From: an uncultured Sphingomonadaceae bacterium
Lineage (GTDB): Bacteria; Pseudomonadota; Alphaproteobacteria; Sphingomonadales; Sphingomonadaceae
NCBI GenBank assembly: GCA_947493195.1
Contig: CANLQG010000003.1
Location: forward strand, 248,001 to 312,000
Direction of reading: 5' to 3'
DNA: 64,000 nucleotides
This document shows positions 1 to 9,936 of the stretch, piece after piece. The notes under the pieces are model-generated. The model ran no database searches, had not been told where the DNA came from, and saw only the letters and a list, made by a program, of their open reading frames with translations. Both the position numbers and the translations under genes were made by a program. The stretch's first letter is position 1, and each line of letters opens with the position of its first letter.

Positions 1-207
1 GTTGAACATGTCGAGGATGCCGCCACGCGTCTGGTCATACAGCGTTTCCAGGATCAGCGGGTTCACACCGGGCAGCGGAACAAAGCTGAGGAAACGGAAG
101 ACGATGAGCGCACCGATCGTAAACCAGATACGCTGCTTGAGTTCGGTGGCCTTGCTGAAGTTGGAGAAACTCAGCGAGCTTGCGAGATTATCGGCGCGAG
201 ATGCCAT
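1..207 (-). CDS. secY: Protein translocase subunit SecY, N-terminal part (cut by window edge)
   Basis: These are the first 69 codons of SecY, the channel subunit of the Sec translocon in the inner membrane. The visible protein starts MASRADNL and has the first membrane segment around residues 27-45 (IWFTIGALIVFR), followed by the FVPLPGVNP motif typical of SecY. It lies 105 bp downstream of rplO, its usual place at the end of the spc operon. The ATG at 205-207 is the only sensible start before the conserved region. The rest of the gene lies left of the window. Confidence 0.93.
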   Translation of the reverse strand, partial: MASRADNLASSLSFSNFSKATELKQRIWFTIGALIVFRFLSFVPLPGVNPLILETLYDQTRGGILDMFN

Positions 208-267
208 GAGAAATGTCTGAATCCTGGTATTTGGCGCCGGACCCTCCCGGCTCAGGAAGGCTAGATA

Positions 268-303
268 GGGATGCGCGGGCCCGATGTCGAACCCGCGCGT
301 CCC
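268..303 (-). other. 12-bp stem-loop between rplO and secY
   Basis: The arms 268-279 and 292-303 are complementary over 12 positions with one G-U pair and a 12-nt loop. It sits in the rplO-secY gap. No U-run follows on the minus strand, so it is more likely an mRNA processing or stabilising hairpin than an intrinsic terminator. The role is inferred. Confidence 0.5.
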
Positions 304-312
304 ATTTTCTGG

Positions 313-840
313 TTACTTGGCTTCTTTGGCCGCCTTGTTGGCGTCGCGGCGAGCAGCCTTCTTTTCGTGCTCGGGCTTGCCGGGGTCGATCACGTCGACC
401 TTGCCGCCAGCCTTTTCCACCGCAGCCACGGCACCCTTCGAGGCACCGGCAACGTTGAAGGTCAGCTTGTCCGTCAGTTCACCCTTGGCCAGCAGGCGCA
501 CGCCGTCCTTGCCGCCACGGGCCACGCCAGCAGCCTTCAGGGCGGCGTGATCGATCGTGGACTTGGCGTCGAGCTTGCCATTGTCGACCAGCTTCTGGAT
601 CTGGCCGATGTTCACTTCGGCGTAGTCCTTGCCGAAGGGGTTGTTGAAGCCCCGCTTTGGCAGGCGCATGTGCAGCGGCATCTGGCCGCCTTCGAAGCCC
701 TTTACGGCAACGCCCGAACGGCTCTTCTGGCCCTTCTGGCCACGGCCGGCGGTCTTGCCCTTGCCCGAGCCGATGCCACGGCCCACGCGCATGCGCTCTT
801 TACGGGCGCCTTCGTTGTCACGGATTTCGTTCAGTTTCAT
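313..840 (-). CDS. rplO: 50S ribosomal protein L15
   Basis: L15 is a late-assembly protein of the large subunit that contacts 23S rRNA. The start is taken at MKLNEIRDN (840) because this is the family N-terminus; an in-frame ATG three codons upstream (849) is possible. The Gly/Arg/Lys-rich segment around residues 18-45 ([15 protein letters not shown]) is the diagnostic L15 motif. At 175 aa it is longer than the usual 145-150, because of a Lys/Ala-rich tail at the C-terminus. It lies between rpmD and secY in the spc operon. Confidence 0.97.
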   Translation of the reverse strand: MKLNEIRDNEGARKERMRVGRGIGSGKGKTAGRGQKGQKSRSGVAVKGFEGGQMPLHMRLPKRGFNNPFGKDYAEVNIGQIQKLVDNGKLDAKSTIDHAALKAAGVARGGKDGVRLLAKGELTDKLTFNVAGASKGAVAAVEKAGGKVDVIDPGKPEHEKKAARRDANKAAKEAK

Positions 841-897
841 AGTCTGCACTCGCTTTCGCTTTGTTCGCGCTAAAAGTGGTATTCTCGAAATGGAAGC

Positions 898-918
898 GGC
901 CCGCTACTTGAGCGGGCC
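898..918 (-). other. 8-bp stem-loop between rpmD and rplO
   Basis: GGCCCGCT (898-905) pairs perfectly with AGCGGGCC (911-918) across a 5-nt loop. It lies in the 113-bp gap between rpmD and rplO. The downstream minus-strand sequence has only a weak U-rich stretch, so full termination is unlikely; partial attenuation or mRNA stabilisation would fit. Confidence 0.5.
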
Positions 919-953
919 ACCACCGTCAAATTGTTTGTCGGTCGAGGAAGGCT

Positions 954-1133
954 TCAGCCTTCCACGATCTTCACCATGTGCGGCACCTTGGCGATGGCGC
1001 CGCGCACTTCGGGGGTGTCCTTCAGTTCGACAACCTTGTGCATCTTGTTCAGCCCGAGGCCGATCAGGATCTTGCGCTGGCTTTCGGGACGACGGATCGG
1101 CGAACCGATCTGCTTGATCTTGATGGTAGCCAT
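954..1133 (-). CDS. rpmD: 50S ribosomal protein L30
   Basis: A 59-codon gene read directly from the sequence: it starts [13 protein letters not shown] and ends HMVKIVEG. It contains the L30 signature of a short beta strand followed by [19 protein letters not shown]30 binds the 5S/23S rRNA region of the large subunit. Length matches the bacterial family (58-60 aa). It follows rpsE by 5 bp, the standard spc operon order. Confidence 0.96.
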   Translation of the reverse strand: MATIKIKQIGSPIRRPESQRKILIGLGLNKMHKVVELKDTPEVRGAIAKVPHMVKIVEG

Positions 1134-1138
1134 CTATC

Positions 1139-1999
1139 TTACTCCGTGATCGCTTCGGCTTCGGCCTGGGCCTCGGCTTCGCTCACCTGGCCACCACGAC
1201 CCAGCAGGTCGGCAACCTTCTTGCCACGACGCTGTGCAACCGACTTCGGCGAAGACTGGTTCACCAGCGCATCGAAGGTGGCGCGGATCATGTTGTAGGG
1301 GTTGGACGTGCCGATCGACTTGGTCACCACGTCGGCAACGCCAAGGCTTTCGAACACGGCGCGCATCGGGCCACCGGCGATGATGCCGGTACCGGCAGGC
1401 GCCGAACGCACGTTCACCTTGCCAGCGCCGAAGTGGCCCTTGCCGTCGTGATGGAGGGTACGACCTTCCTTCAGCGGCACGCGGATCATCTTCTTCTTGG
1501 CAGCAGCGGTAGCCTTGTTGATGGCTTCCGGAACTTCGCGGGCCTTGCCGTGGCCGAAGCCAACGCGGCCCTTGCCGTCACCCACCACGACCAGCGCGGC
1601 GAAACCGAAGCGCTTGCCGCCCTTCACCACCTTGGCGACGCGGTTGATGTGAACGAGCTTTTCGATCAGCTCCTCGCCATCGTCGTCACCGCGGTTGCCA
1701 CGGCGATCATCACGACCGCGACCACGGCCACGGCCACCATCACGGCCACCGCCACGATTGTCGTCACGGTTGCCGCCACGACCGCCGCGCTGACCGCGAG
1801 CGCCCTGGGGACGGCCTGCGTCGCCACCCGCTGCAGACTGGTTCTCGGCGGCTTCGGTGGTTGCCAGCGACGGGGTCGGCGTCGAGCCTTCGACGTTCTC
1901 GTTCACCTGCGCCTCGGCCTTGGCAGTGGCCGCCTCGGGCTTTTCCGCGGCGTTGGTTTCGGCGCCGGTGTCTTCGTTCTTGTTTTCGTCAGCCATCAT
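1139..1999 (-). CDS. rpsE: 30S ribosomal protein S5 with long Arg/Gly-rich N-terminal extension
   Basis: S5 sits at the mRNA entry side of the 30S subunit and affects decoding accuracy. The conserved core starts near residue 109 ([17 protein letters not shown]) and contains the RNA-binding [14 protein letters not shown] stretch. Ahead of it is an extra region of about 108 residues: an acidic, Ala/Glu-rich part (1-60), then an RGG-type Arg/Gly/Asp low-complexity part (about 63-104). E. coli S5 is 167 aa; this one is 286. The start is one of two adjacent ATGs (1999 or 1996). The first overlaps the rplR stop by one base (TGATG), which suggests translational coupling. Confidence 0.96.
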   Translation of the reverse strand: MMADENKNEDTGAETNAAEKPEAATAKAEAQVNENVEGSTPTPSLATTEAAENQSAAGGDAGRPQGARGQRGGRGGNRDDNRGGGRDGGRGRGRGRDDRRGNRGDDDGEELIEKLVHINRVAKVVKGGKRFGFAALVVVGDGKGRVGFGHGKAREVPEAINKATAAAKKKMIRVPLKEGRTLHHDGKGHFGAGKVNVRSAPAGTGIIAGGPMRAVFESLGVADVVTKSIGTSNPYNMIRATFDALVNQSSPKSVAQRRGKKVADLLGRGGQVSEAEAQAEAEAITE

Positions 2000-2343
2000 C
2001 AGAACTCCAGCCCACCTTCGCGAGCGGCATCGGCCAGCGCCTTCACGCGGCCATGGAACAGGAAACCACCGCGGTCGAACACGACGGTCGTCACGCCAGC
2101 CTTCTTCGCGGCTTCGGCGATTTCGCTGCCGACCTTCTTGGCAGCATCGACATTTGCGCCCGAGCCCTTGCCACCCAGCGTGCTGGCGGCGGCGACGGTA
2201 CGGCCGTCCTTGTCGTCGATGATCTGCGCGTAGATGTGCTGGCCGGTGCGGTGCACCGACAGGCGAGGCTTGTCGCCGGAACGCTTGCGAAGCGCGGTGC
2301 GCACGCGACGGCGGCGACGTTCAAAGAGGGAAAGCTTTGCCAT
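1999..2343 (-). CDS. rplR: 50S ribosomal protein L18
   Basis: L18 binds 5S rRNA and brings it into the central protuberance. It has the basic N-terminus ([16 protein letters not shown]) and the conserved [17 protein letters not shown] segment, ending in GLEF as most L18 proteins do. Its 114-aa length is normal. There is a 1-bp gap from rplF upstream and a 1-base overlap with rpsE downstream. Confidence 0.97.
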   Translation of the reverse strand: MAKLSLFERRRRRVRTALRKRSGDKPRLSVHRTGQHIYAQIIDDKDGRTVAAASTLGGKGSGANVDAAKKVGSEIAEAAKKAGVTTVVFDRGGFLFHGRVKALADAAREGGLEF

Positions 2344-2344
2344 C

Positions 2345-2878
2345 TTACTTCTTCTTCCCTTCCTTGCGGAAGATATACTCGCCGCGATACTTCACACCCT
2401 TGCCCTTGTAGGGTTCGGGCTTGCGCCATTCGCGGATCTCGGCAGCGAACTGCCCGACCTTCTGCTTGTCGATGCCCGAAACCTCGACCGTGGTCTGGTC
2501 GGGCGTCTTCACCTCAACGCCTTCCGGAACATCCAGATCGACATCATGGCTGAAACCGAGCTGCAGCTTGAGCTTCTTGCCCTGGGCCGACGCACGATAA
2601 CCGACGCCAGTGATTTCCAGCACCTTGGTGAAACCTTCGGTGACACCATCGACCAGGTTCTGCACCAGCGTGCGGTGCATGCCCCAGAACTGACGCGCCT
2701 TCTGCGTCTTGTTGACGGGGTTTACCTGGATCTCGTCGCCCTCGATCTTGTATTCGATCAGGTCGAGCATGGTCATGGAGAGCTCACCCTTGGGGCCCTT
2801 CACGCTGAGGGTCTTGCCCTCGGTCTTGGCGGTCACTCCACTGGGAAGCGCCACCGGCCTTTTGCCAATGCGGCTCAT
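2345..2878 (-). CDS. rplF: 50S ribosomal protein L6
   Basis: L6 is a two-lobed protein near the factor-binding site of the large subunit. It begins [15 protein letters not shown]. The C-terminal lobe carries the signature [14 protein letters not shown] at about residues 154-167. Length (177 aa) is the family norm. Its start overlaps the rpsH stop by one base. Confidence 0.97.
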   Translation of the reverse strand: MSRIGKRPVALPSGVTAKTEGKTLSVKGPKGELSMTMLDLIEYKIEGDEIQVNPVNKTQKARQFWGMHRTLVQNLVDGVTEGFTKVLEITGVGYRASAQGKKLKLQLGFSHDVDLDVPEGVEVKTPDQTTVEVSGIDKQKVGQFAAEIREWRKPEPYKGKGVKYRGEYIFRKEGKKK

Positions 2879-3273
2879 CAGAACACCTCCGCGAGCACTT
2901 CGCCGCCAACGTTCTCGGTGCGTGCTTCGTTGTCCGAAAGCACGCCCTTGGGCGTCGAGACGATGGTGATGCCAAGGCCGTTGCGCACTGCCGGCAACTC
3001 TTTCGAGCCCGAGTAGATGCGGCGGCCAGGCTTGGAGACACGGGCAACGTGCTTGATCGCAGGTTCGCCCTCGAAATACTTCAGTTCGATCCGCAGTGCG
3101 GGGTGCTTGCCGCTGCTGTCTTCGCTGAAGCCACGGATGTAGCCTTCGCGCTGCAACACTTCGAGCACGTTCGCACGCAGCTTTGAAGCGGGCGAAAGAA
3201 CGGAATCCTTCTTCGCCTGCTGGCCGTTGCGGATACGGGTGAGCATATCACCCAGGGGATCGGTCATAGCCAT
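2878..3273 (-). CDS. rpsH: 30S ribosomal protein S8
   Basis: S8 is a primary 16S rRNA binder (helix 21). The N-terminus [18 protein letters not shown] and the C-terminal [17 protein letters not shown] motif are diagnostic. Its 131-aa length is normal. In E. coli S8 is the translational repressor of the spc operon. Whether the same holds here cannot be told from the sequence alone. Confidence 0.97.
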   Translation of the reverse strand: MAMTDPLGDMLTRIRNGQQAKKDSVLSPASKLRANVLEVLQREGYIRGFSEDSSGKHPALRIELKYFEGEPAIKHVARVSKPGRRIYSGSKELPAVRNGLGITIVSTPKGVLSDNEARTENVGGEVLAEVF

Positions 3274-3284
3274 CTATCGTTTCC

Positions 3285-3590
3285 TCACCAGCTCGACTTG
3301 GTCACGCCCGGAATCAGGCCCTTGTTGGCCAGGTTCCGGAGTTCGATGCGGTTAAGCCCGAACTTGCGGTAGTAGCCGCGCGGGCGGCCGGTGGTGGTGC
3401 AGCGGTTGCGCACACGGGTAGGGTTCGCGTTGCGCGGCAGTTCAGCCATCTTCAGGCGCGCCATGAGACGCTCGGTATCGTCGAGCGACTCATCGTCGGC
3501 AACGGCCTTCAGCTTCGCGTACTTTTCCGCATACTTCTTGACGAGTTGCTTGCGCTTCTCGTTCTTGTTGATGGAACTCAGTTTCGCCAT
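3285..3590 (-). CDS. rpsN: 30S ribosomal protein S14, zinc-independent long form
   Basis: S14 lies in the head of the 30S subunit. At 101 aa with a single cysteine, it belongs to the long, zinc-free (C-) class and lacks the CxxC...CxxC ribbon of the short form. The C-terminal [18 protein letters not shown] motif is the family signature. It lies 11 bp upstream of rpsH and 43 bp downstream of rplE. Confidence 0.97.
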   Translation of the reverse strand: MAKLSSINKNEKRKQLVKKYAEKYAKLKAVADDESLDDTERLMARLKMAELPRNANPTRVRNRCTTTGRPRGYYRKFGLNRIELRNLANKGLIPGVTKSSW

Positions 3591-3633
3591 TGGACTTAAG
3601 CTCTCTCTTGCTTTCTCAGGTCAGGGAAACGGC

Positions 3634-4212
3634 TCACGCCGCTTCCTTCTCTTCAGCCTCTTCGGCCGGGAACGGGAAACCGAACAGGCGCAGCAGTTCG
3701 CGCGCTTCTTCGTCGGTCTTGGCGGAGGTGGTGACAATGATGTCCATGCCACGCACCTTGTCGATCTGGTCGTAGCTGATTTCCGGGAAGATGATCTGCT
3801 CCTTGATGCCCATGGCGTAGTTGCCATTGCCATCGAAGCTCTTCGGATTCAGGCCACGGAAGTCGCGAATGCGGGGCATTGCGATCGTCACCAGGCGATC
3901 GAGGAATTCATACATGCGGTCACGACGCAGGTTCACCTTGCAGCCAATCGGCATACCGTCGCGCAGCTTGAACTGTGCGATCGACTTCTTGGCCTTGGTA
4001 ATCACCGGCTTCTGACCGGCAATCGCCTGCATTTCCTCGGCAGCGGTCTGGACCTTCTTCTTGTCCTGGCTCGCTTCGCCGACACCCATGTTCAGCGTGA
4101 TCTTCTCAAGGCGCGGAACCTCCATGTGGTTCTTGTAACCGAACTTCTCGGTCATCGCCTTGACGATCTCGTCCTGATACTTCTTCTTCAGGCGCGGAGT
4201 GTAATCAGCCAT
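3634..4212 (-). CDS. rplE: 50S ribosomal protein L5
   Basis: L5 joins 5S rRNA to the central protuberance. The start is set at [12 protein letters not shown] (4212), which matches the family N-terminus and overlaps the rplX stop by 8 bp. The open frame continues further upstream, but only over rplX. Conserved blocks include [11 protein letters not shown] (about 43-53) and [11 protein letters not shown]. The 192-aa length is slightly long because of an Ala/Glu-rich tail. Confidence 0.96.
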   Translation of the reverse strand: MADYTPRLKKKYQDEIVKAMTEKFGYKNHMEVPRLEKITLNMGVGEASQDKKKVQTAAEEMQAIAGQKPVITKAKKSIAQFKLRDGMPIGCKVNLRRDRMYEFLDRLVTIAMPRIRDFRGLNPKSFDGNGNYAMGIKEQIIFPEISYDQIDKVRGMDIIVTTSAKTDEEARELLRLFGFPFPAEEAEEKEAA

Positions 4213-4525
4213 CGATGGTCTCCCCGGACTTGACGGCGACGCGCACCTTCTTGCCGTCCTTTTCTTCGAAACGGACGCGGGTGGGCTTGCCATCCTTGGG
4301 ATCTGCAACAGCGACCTTGGCGATCGCCATCGGGGCGGGCACACGGTCGATGCCGCCCTGCGGATTAGCCTGCGAAGGCTTGCGGTGACGGGTCATCACG
4401 TTGACACCCTCGACCAGGACCTTGCCTTCTTTCGGCATGACCTGCTGGACAGTGCCGGTCTGGCCCTTGTCCTTGCCCGAGAGCACGACAACCGTGTCGC
4501 CCTTCTTGATCTTAGCGGATGCCAT
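4205..4525 (-). CDS. rplX: 50S ribosomal protein L24
   Basis: L24 is an assembly-initiating protein at the 5' end of 23S rRNA. It carries the KOW motif ([18 protein letters not shown], residues 7-24) and the [10 protein letters not shown] stretch. It has 106 aa. It overlaps rplN by one base upstream and rplE by 8 bp downstream. Confidence 0.97.
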   Translation of the reverse strand: MASAKIKKGDTVVVLSGKDKGQTGTVQQVMPKEGKVLVEGVNVMTRHRKPSQANPQGGIDRVPAPMAIAKVAVADPKDGKPTRVRFEEKDGKKVRVAVKSGETIDG

Positions 4526-4893
4526 CAGAGCACCTCCGGAGCGAGCGAAATGATCTTCATGAAGCCCTTGCCGCGCAGTTCACGCACGACCGGGCCGAAG
4601 ATACGGGTGCCGATCGGCTCCTCGTTCTTGTTCACGAGGACCGCGGCGTTGCTGTCGAAACGGATCACGCTGCCATCGGGACGACGAACGTCCTTCCGGG
4701 TGCGCACGATCACGGCACGGTGCACGTCGCCCTTCTTCACGCGGGCGCGCGGCTGGGCTTCCTTGACGGAAACCACGATCACATCACCGACAGACGCGGT
4801 ACGACGCTTCGACCCGCCCAGCACCTTAATGCACTGGACGCGCTTGGCGCCGCTGTTATCCGCGACGTCGAGATTGGATTGCATCTGGATCAT
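4525..4893 (-). CDS. rplN: 50S ribosomal protein L14
   Basis: L14 lies at the subunit interface and contacts 16S rRNA. The family pattern is complete: [17 protein letters not shown], then CIKVLGG and the [15 protein letters not shown] block. The 122-aa length is the bacterial standard. A 69-bp gap separates it from rpsQ, one of the few real spacers in this operon; no structure stands out there. Confidence 0.98.
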   Translation of the reverse strand: MIQMQSNLDVADNSGAKRVQCIKVLGGSKRRTASVGDVIVVSVKEAQPRARVKKGDVHRAVIVRTRKDVRRPDGSVIRFDSNAAVLVNKNEEPIGTRIFGPVVRELRGKGFMKIISLAPEVL

Positions 4894-4962
4894 CGATCCG
4901 GTTCCTTCTCTTGGCTTGCCGGGACGGTCCGATTATCGGCGCCCGGCAGTTCCTACGTCTAA

Positions 4963-5265
4963 TTACTCAGCGCCACCGGGGGTGGCTTGGGCGACTTCCA
5001 GGTCCGCTTCAACGGCCTGGCCTCGGCTCGCGACCAGGCGATCCTTCACCGCCCAGGTCTTCGTCTTGGAGATCGGTTTGGTCTCCACGATACGAACCTT
5101 GTCGCCAACGACATATTCGTTCTTCTCGTCGTGAGCGTGATACTTCTTCGAACGCTTGATGATCTTGCCGTAAAGCGGGTGCTTCACGCGGCGTTCGACC
5201 AGCACGGTCACGGTCTTGTCGGTCTTGTCGGAGGTGACAGTCCCGGTCAGGATACGCTTGGGCAT
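4963..5265 (-). CDS. rpsQ: 30S ribosomal protein S17
   Basis: S17 is a primary 16S rRNA binder with an OB fold. The N-terminus [21 protein letters not shown] and the [21 protein letters not shown] block identify it. At 100 aa it is about 15 residues longer than E. coli S17, owing to a C-terminal tail rich in Ala and Glu. It follows rpmC by 10 bp. Confidence 0.97.
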   Translation of the reverse strand: MPKRILTGTVTSDKTDKTVTVLVERRVKHPLYGKIIKRSKKYHAHDEKNEYVVGDKVRIVETKPISKTKTWAVKDRLVASRGQAVEADLEVAQATPGGAE

Positions 5266-5275
5266 TGTCTACTCC

Positions 5276-5503
5276 TTACGCTTTCGCTGCTTCGGACTGG
5301 GCGCTTTTGGCGCGCTCGTTCTGAAGCGTCTTGATGCGCGCGATCTGGCGACGGACTTCCTTCACCCGGGCCGGACCTTCCAACTGGTTGGTGGCGGCCT
5401 GGAAACGCAGGTTGAACTGCTCTTTCTTGAGCATGGTCAGCGCTTCGGTGAGCTGGTCGTCAGACTTCGTGCGCAGGTCTTCGGTGTTGCTCTTGTCAGC
5501 CAT
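5276..5503 (-). CDS. rpmC: 50S ribosomal protein L29
   Basis: L29 lies at the polypeptide exit tunnel and forms part of the docking site for SRP and trigger factor. It is a small two-helix protein with the motif [26 protein letters not shown] followed by [10 protein letters not shown]. It has 75 aa, a little long because of an Ala-rich tail. Its start overlaps the rplP stop by one base. Confidence 0.96.
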   Translation of the reverse strand: MADKSNTEDLRTKSDDQLTEALTMLKKEQFNLRFQAATNQLEGPARVKEVRRQIARIKTLQNERAKSAQSEAAKA

Positions 5504-5937
5504 TATTCGCCTCCCAGGTGCGAGGTGTCGCCAAAACGGGCGATGACCTTTGTCTTGATCGGCAGCTTCATGGCAGCACGTTCGAAAGCGAGCGCGGCCA
5601 CGGGGCCGGGAACGCCGTCCAGTTCGAACAGGATCCGGCCCGGCTTGACGCGAGCGGCCCAGTATTCGACGGAACCCTTGCCCTTACCCTGACGGACTTC
5701 GGCAGGCTTCTTCGAAACCGGCACATCCGGGAACACGCGGATCCACAGACGGCCCTGACGCTTCATCGCACGCGTGATGGCGCGACGAGCGGCTTCGATC
5801 TGGCGAGCGGTCAGACGCTCGGGCTCGAGAGCCTTGAGACCGTAGGCGCCGAAGTTCAGCGTGGTGCCGCCCTTGGCATCGCCATGGATCTTGCCCTTGA
5901 AGGCCTTGCGGTACTTGGTCTTTTTAGGTTGCAGCAT
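5503..5937 (-). CDS. rplP: 50S ribosomal protein L16
   Basis: L16 helps shape the A-site tRNA region of the large subunit. It starts [16 protein letters not shown] and has the conserved [20 protein letters not shown] helix and the [12 protein letters not shown] block. It has 144 aa. It lies between rpsC (11 bp upstream) and rpmC. Confidence 0.97.
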   Translation of the reverse strand: MLQPKKTKYRKAFKGKIHGDAKGGTTLNFGAYGLKALEPERLTARQIEAARRAITRAMKRQGRLWIRVFPDVPVSKKPAEVRQGKGKGSVEYWAARVKPGRILFELDGVPGPVAALAFERAAMKLPIKTKVIARFGDTSHLGGE

Positions 5938-5948
5938 GATTCTTTACC

Positions 5949-6644
5949 TCAACGAGCCGGGCGGACGCCGGACGTCTGCGATTCCATCATCAGGCGGTCC
6001 TGCGAGGTCGGATCGTGACCCAGGATCTCACCCTTGAAGACCCACACCTTGATGCCGATGATGCCATAGGCGGTCAGCGCCTCGGCTTCGGCATAGTCGA
6101 TGTTGGCGCGCAGCGTGTGCAGCGGCACGCGGCCTTCGCGGTACTGTTCGACACGGGCGATTTCCGCACCGCCCAGACGACCACCGCACATGATCTTGAT
6201 GCCTTCTGCACCAAGACGCATGGCCGACTGCATCGCGCGCTTCATGGCACGACGGAATGCGACACGGCGGATCAGCTGATCGGCAATGCCCTGGGCGACG
6301 AGCTTGGCGTCGATTTCCGGCTTGCGGATCTCCACGATGTTAAGCTTTACATCGCTCTGGGTCATCGTCGACAGCTTCGCACGAAGCTTCTCGATGTCAG
6401 CACCCTTCTTGCCAATGATGACGCCGGGGCGCGCAGCGTAGATCGAGACGCGGCACAGCTTGGCCGGACGTTCGATGACCACCTTCGAGATCGCTGCCTG
6501 CGGCAGGTTCGCGATGATGTACTTGCGGATCTCGATGTCTTCCTTCAGCAGCCGGGCGTATTCGCCACCTTCGGCGTACCAGCGGCTGTCCCAGGTGCGG
6601 TTGATCTGCAGGCGCAGACCGATCGGATTGCTCTTGTGACCCAT
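5949..6644 (-). CDS. rpsC: 30S ribosomal protein S3
   Basis: S3 guards the mRNA entry channel. It starts [15 protein letters not shown] domain with the [14 protein letters not shown] loop lies around residues 74-87, and the C-terminal S3 domain follows ([10 protein letters not shown]). It has 231 aa, in the normal range. One base separates it from rplV upstream. Confidence 0.98.
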   Translation of the reverse strand: MGHKSNPIGLRLQINRTWDSRWYAEGGEYARLLKEDIEIRKYIIANLPQAAISKVVIERPAKLCRVSIYAARPGVIIGKKGADIEKLRAKLSTMTQSDVKLNIVEIRKPEIDAKLVAQGIADQLIRRVAFRRAMKRAMQSAMRLGAEGIKIMCGGRLGGAEIARVEQYREGRVPLHTLRANIDYAEAEALTAYGIIGIKVWVFKGEILGHDPTSQDRLMMESQTSGVRPAR

Positions 6645-6645
6645 C

Positions 6646-7023
6646 TTACGCCTCTTCTGCTTCGCGTACGACGATCCGCAGCCGGCTGAACGGCTTCAGG
6701 ATCCGCGTGGACTTGCCACGGCCGCGCGTTGCGAACCGCTTCATGGTGATCGACTTGCCGACCGACGCCTCTGCTACGACGAGCGCGTCGACGTCGAGGT
6801 CGTGGTTGTTTTCGGCGTTGGCGATTGCCGAGGCGAGCACCTTTTGTGCATCGCGGGCCATCGCGCGCTTGGAGAAGGAGAGGATGTTCATTGCTTCCTC
6901 GGCCTTCTTGCCACGGATGAGGGCGGCGACGAGGTTCAGCTTCTGCGCGGAACCACGGATCGTGGTGCCGACAGCCAGCGCCTCGTTGTCCGCCACGCGG
7001 CGGGGAGACTTAGCCTTTGCCAT
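6646..7023 (-). CDS. rplV: 50S ribosomal protein L22
   Basis: L22 lines the exit tunnel; its beta-hairpin loop (family region around [15 protein letters not shown]) contacts macrolide-binding rRNA. The sequence shows the helical core ([22 protein letters not shown]) and the hairpin tip, with no deletion visible in the loop. It has 125 aa. Its start overlaps the rpsS stop by one base. Confidence 0.97.
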   Translation of the reverse strand: MAKAKSPRRVADNEALAVGTTIRGSAQKLNLVAALIRGKKAEEAMNILSFSKRAMARDAQKVLASAIANAENNHDLDVDALVVAEASVGKSITMKRFATRGRGKSTRILKPFSRLRIVVREAEEA

Positions 7024-7298
7024 TAGCGCTTACCCTTCTTGTCGGCAGCGTGGCCGGGGAACGTGCGCGTGGGCGCAAATTCACCAAGCTTGTGACCGAC
7101 CATTTCCTCGTTGACCGAGACGGGCACGAACTTGTGCCCATTGTAGACGTTGAACGTCAGGCCGACAAAATCGGGCAGGATCGTCGAACGACGCGACCAG
7201 GTCTTGATCGGCTTATTGCTGTTCGCTTCCTGCGCTTCCTGCGCCTTCTTGAGAAGGCTCAGCTCGACAAACGGACCTTTCCAGACGGAACGTGCCAT
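7023..7298 (-). CDS. rpsS: 30S ribosomal protein S19
   Basis: S19 binds 16S rRNA in the 30S head with S13. It starts [12 protein letters not shown] and has the diagnostic [28 protein letters not shown] region. It has 91 aa. It follows rplB by 6 bp. Confidence 0.98.
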   Translation of the reverse strand: MARSVWKGPFVELSLLKKAQEAQEANSNKPIKTWSRRSTILPDFVGLTFNVYNGHKFVPVSVNEEMVGHKLGEFAPTRTFPGHAADKKGKR

Positions 7299-7304
7299 TG
7301 GTGC

Positions 7305-8141
7305 TTACCTCTTCTTCTTCGCGTGACGCGAACGGATAATCATCTTGTCCGTCTGCTTGTTCTTACGGGTACGGGCGCCCTTGGTCGGCTTGCCCCACGG
7401 AGTAACCGGATGACGGCCGCCGCTGGTGCGGCCTTCACCACCACCATGCGGGTGGTCGACCGGGTTCTTGGCGACACCGCGCGTCAGGGGCTTCACGCCC
7501 ATGTGACGACGACGACCGGCCTTGCCCAGGTTCTGGTTCTGGTTGTCGGGGTTCGAAACCGAGCCCACGGTGCCCATGCAATCGGCGCGCAGGTAACGCT
7601 GCTCGCCGCTGTTGAGACGCACGATCACCATGCCGCGGTCACGACCGACCAACTGTACGTAGGTGCCTGCCGAACGGGCGATCTGGCCGCCTTTGCCCGG
7701 CTTCATCTCCACGTTGTGGATGATAGTGCCAACCGGCATCTGGCCCAGCAGCATCGCGTTACCCGGCTTCGTGTCGACCTTCTCGCCAGCGACAACCTTG
7801 TCGCCAGGAGCGACACGGTTGGGGGCGATGATGTAGGACAGCTCGCCATCCTCGTACTTGATCAGCGCGATGAAAGCGGTGCGGTTGGGATCGTATTCGA
7901 TCCGTTCCACGGTAGCTTCCATGTCCCACTTGCGACGCTTGAAGTCGATGAAGCGGTACTTCTGCTTGTTACCGCCGCCCTTGCCGCGCGAGGTAACATG
8001 GCCCTTGTTGTTGCGGCCACCGGTCTTGCGCTTGCCTTCGGTCAGCGACTTGACCGGCCCACCCTTGTGGAGGCCGGTCTTGTCGACCAGGACGAGGCCA
8101 CGGCGCGCCGGGCTTGTCGGATTATATGTTTTCAGTGCCAT
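7305..8141 (-). CDS. rplB: 50S ribosomal protein L2
   Basis: L2 is a universal large-subunit protein near the peptidyl-transferase centre and the B7b bridge. It has the N-terminal RNA-binding domain and the C-terminal signature [20 protein letters not shown] with its conserved histidines. It has 278 aa, the usual length. It lies between rplW and rpsS as in other S10 operons. Confidence 0.98.
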   Translation of the reverse strand: MALKTYNPTSPARRGLVLVDKTGLHKGGPVKSLTEGKRKTGGRNNKGHVTSRGKGGGNKQKYRFIDFKRRKWDMEATVERIEYDPNRTAFIALIKYEDGELSYIIAPNRVAPGDKVVAGEKVDTKPGNAMLLGQMPVGTIIHNVEMKPGKGGQIARSAGTYVQLVGRDRGMVIVRLNSGEQRYLRADCMGTVGSVSNPDNQNQNLGKAGRRRHMGVKPLTRGVAKNPVDHPHGGGEGRTSGGRHPVTPWGKPTKGARTRKNKQTDKMIIRSRHAKKKR

Positions 8142-8145
8142 CGGA

Positions 8146-8460
8146 TCAGCCCACGCCTTCGGTGATGTCGATCGGATCCTGACCCTCGGCGAGGGTCACG
8201 ATTGCCTTCTTTTCGTCGGAACGCTTGTAGGGCTTACCCTTCCAGCGCTTGCTCTTGCCCTTCGAAACGATCGTGTTCACGCTCTTAACCTTGCGATCGA
8301 AGAGAGCCTCGACGGCTTCCTTGATCTGCGGCTTCGTCGCATCGTTCGCCACCTTGAACACAACGGCATTGTCTTCCGACAAAAGCGTTGCCTTCTCCGT
8401 GATGTGCGGAGCGAGAATCACGTCGTAGTGACGCGCGTCGATTGCATCTTTCTTAGCCAT
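8146..8460 (-). CDS. rplW: 50S ribosomal protein L23
   Basis: L23 forms the main docking site for trigger factor and SRP at the tunnel exit. The start at [15 protein letters not shown] (8460) is chosen by family alignment; the frame is open further upstream only inside rplD. The motif [11 protein letters not shown] and the C-terminal [21 protein letters not shown] are typical. It has 104 aa. It overlaps the end of rplD by 8 bp. Confidence 0.96.
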   Translation of the reverse strand: MAKKDAIDARHYDVILAPHITEKATLLSEDNAVVFKVANDATKPQIKEAVEALFDRKVKSVNTIVSKGKSKRWKGKPYKRSDEKKAIVTLAEGQDPIDITEGVG

Positions 8461-9076
8461 TGAAACGCGCCTCCAGCTTCTCGACCGCGTCCTTGGTGAG
8501 GACCAGCGTGTCGTGGTTGAGGATGTCGTAAACGTTGGCACCGACAGCCGGCAGCACGTCCACACCCGGCAGATTGCGAGCCGCCTTGGCGAAGCCATCG
8601 TCGACGCTCTCGCCGCCGATCACCAGCACCTTGCCGTTCCAGCCATTCTTGTCAAAGTGACCCTTGAGGGCCTTCGTCTTGGCATCCTTCAGTTCCAGGC
8701 TGTCGAGAATGATCAGGCCATTCTTCGCCTTGCTGGACAGAGCCATCTTCAGGCCAAGCGCACGCACTTTCTTGTTGAGCGACTGCTCGAAGTCACGCTT
8801 GCGCGCACCGTGGGCCTTGCCGCCACCGATGAAGATCGGGGCGCCGCGGTCACCGTGGCGAGCGCCGCCGGAACCCTTCTGCTTGCCCCACTTCTTGCCG
8901 GTACGGGCAACGTCCGAACGCTCACGCGTCGGGCGAGCCGTGGCGCGGCGGTTTTCCAGCTGCCACGTGACAACGCGGTGCAGGATATCGGCACGCGGCT
9001 CGACACCGAATACGGCGTCGTTCAATTCGACGTCGCCGGCGGTCTTGCCGTCAATTTTCTGGACCTTGACCTTCAC
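8453..9076 (-). CDS. rplD: 50S ribosomal protein L4
   Basis: L4 lines the exit tunnel. In E. coli it also represses the S10 operon by binding the leader. The extended tunnel loop is present ([36 protein letters not shown] split across residues 45-82), followed by the Rossmann-like domain. It has 207 aa. It follows rplC by 2 bp and overlaps rplW by 8 bp. Confidence 0.97.
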   Translation of the reverse strand: MKVKVQKIDGKTAGDVELNDAVFGVEPRADILHRVVTWQLENRRATARPTRERSDVARTGKKWGKQKGSGGARHGDRGAPIFIGGGKAHGARKRDFEQSLNKKVRALGLKMALSSKAKNGLIILDSLELKDAKTKALKGHFDKNGWNGKVLVIGGESVDDGFAKAARNLPGVDVLPAVGANVYDILNHDTLVLTKDAVEKLEARFNG

Positions 9077-9078
9077 GA

Positions 9079-9936
9079 TCAGGACTCCTTCTTGTCGTTA
9101 GGATCGGCCTCGGGCGCTCCGCTTTCGGTACCGACACCCGCGTCCTGCTGCTGGATCAGCTTTTCCTGCTGCTCCGGCGAGACTTCGGGATTGGTTTCGA
9201 CTGCTGCATCCGCCTCGATCAGGCCGGGGGTCGCATCGTCGGAAGAGAACTCGTCGGCATTGCGGCGCATGGCACCAGGGAACGGCACACCTTCGGGAAG
9301 CGGCAGCTTCACGGCATCCTTGACCAGCAGCCAGCCATTCTTGGCGCCCGGCACGGAGCCGCGCACGAAGATCAGGCCGCGTTCTGCATCGGTGCGCACG
9401 ACTTCCAGGTTCTGCTGGGTGCGCTGACGGTCGCCCATGTGGCCGGCCATCTTCTTGTTCTTGAAGACCTTGCCCGGATCCTGGCGGTTACCCGTCGAAC
9501 CGTGCGAACGGTGCGAGATGGAAACGCCATGCGTCGCGCGCAGACCACCGAAGCCCCAACGCTTCATCGCACCGGCAAAGCCCTTACCAACGGTATGGCC
9601 CGTGATGTCGACTTTCTGGCCAGCGACGAAGTGATCGGCAGTGATGGTGGCACCAACGGGAAGGAGACCTTCCTCGTTTTCCACGCGGAATTCAGCGACC
9701 TTCATCTTCAGGCCGACGTTCGCCTTCGCAAAGGCTTCACGCTGCGGCTTGTTGACGTTCTTCTGCTTCGCATCGCCGGCGCCGAGCTGCACCGAGAAAT
9801 AGCCGTCGCGATCGGCCGTACGCTGTCCGGTGACCTGGCACCCTTCCAGCGACAGAACGGTCACGGGTACGTGACGTCCGTCCTCCTGGAACAAGCGGGT
9901 CATCCCGACTTTCTTCGCGATCACGCCTGTGCGCAT
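9079..9936 (-). CDS. rplC: 50S ribosomal protein L3 with acidic C-terminal extension
   Basis: L3 reaches the peptidyl-transferase centre. The family core covers about residues 1-212 and includes [16 protein letters not shown] and the tip region [19 protein letters not shown]. The glutamine in this tip region is the one methylated by PrmB in relatives. Residues from about 213 to 285 are extra: an acidic, Gln/Ala/Asp-rich tail ending DPNDKKES. Usual L3 length is about 205-215 aa; this one is 285. The tail is probably disordered and surface-exposed. Confidence 0.96.
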   Translation of the reverse strand: MRTGVIAKKVGMTRLFQEDGRHVPVTVLSLEGCQVTGQRTADRDGYFSVQLGAGDAKQKNVNKPQREAFAKANVGLKMKVAEFRVENEEGLLPVGATITADHFVAGQKVDITGHTVGKGFAGAMKRWGFGGLRATHGVSISHRSHGSTGNRQDPGKVFKNKKMAGHMGDRQRTQQNLEVVRTDAERGLIFVRGSVPGAKNGWLLVKDAVKLPLPEGVPFPGAMRRNADEFSSDDATPGLIEADAAVETNPEVSPEQQEKLIQQQDAGVGTESGAPEADPNDKKES

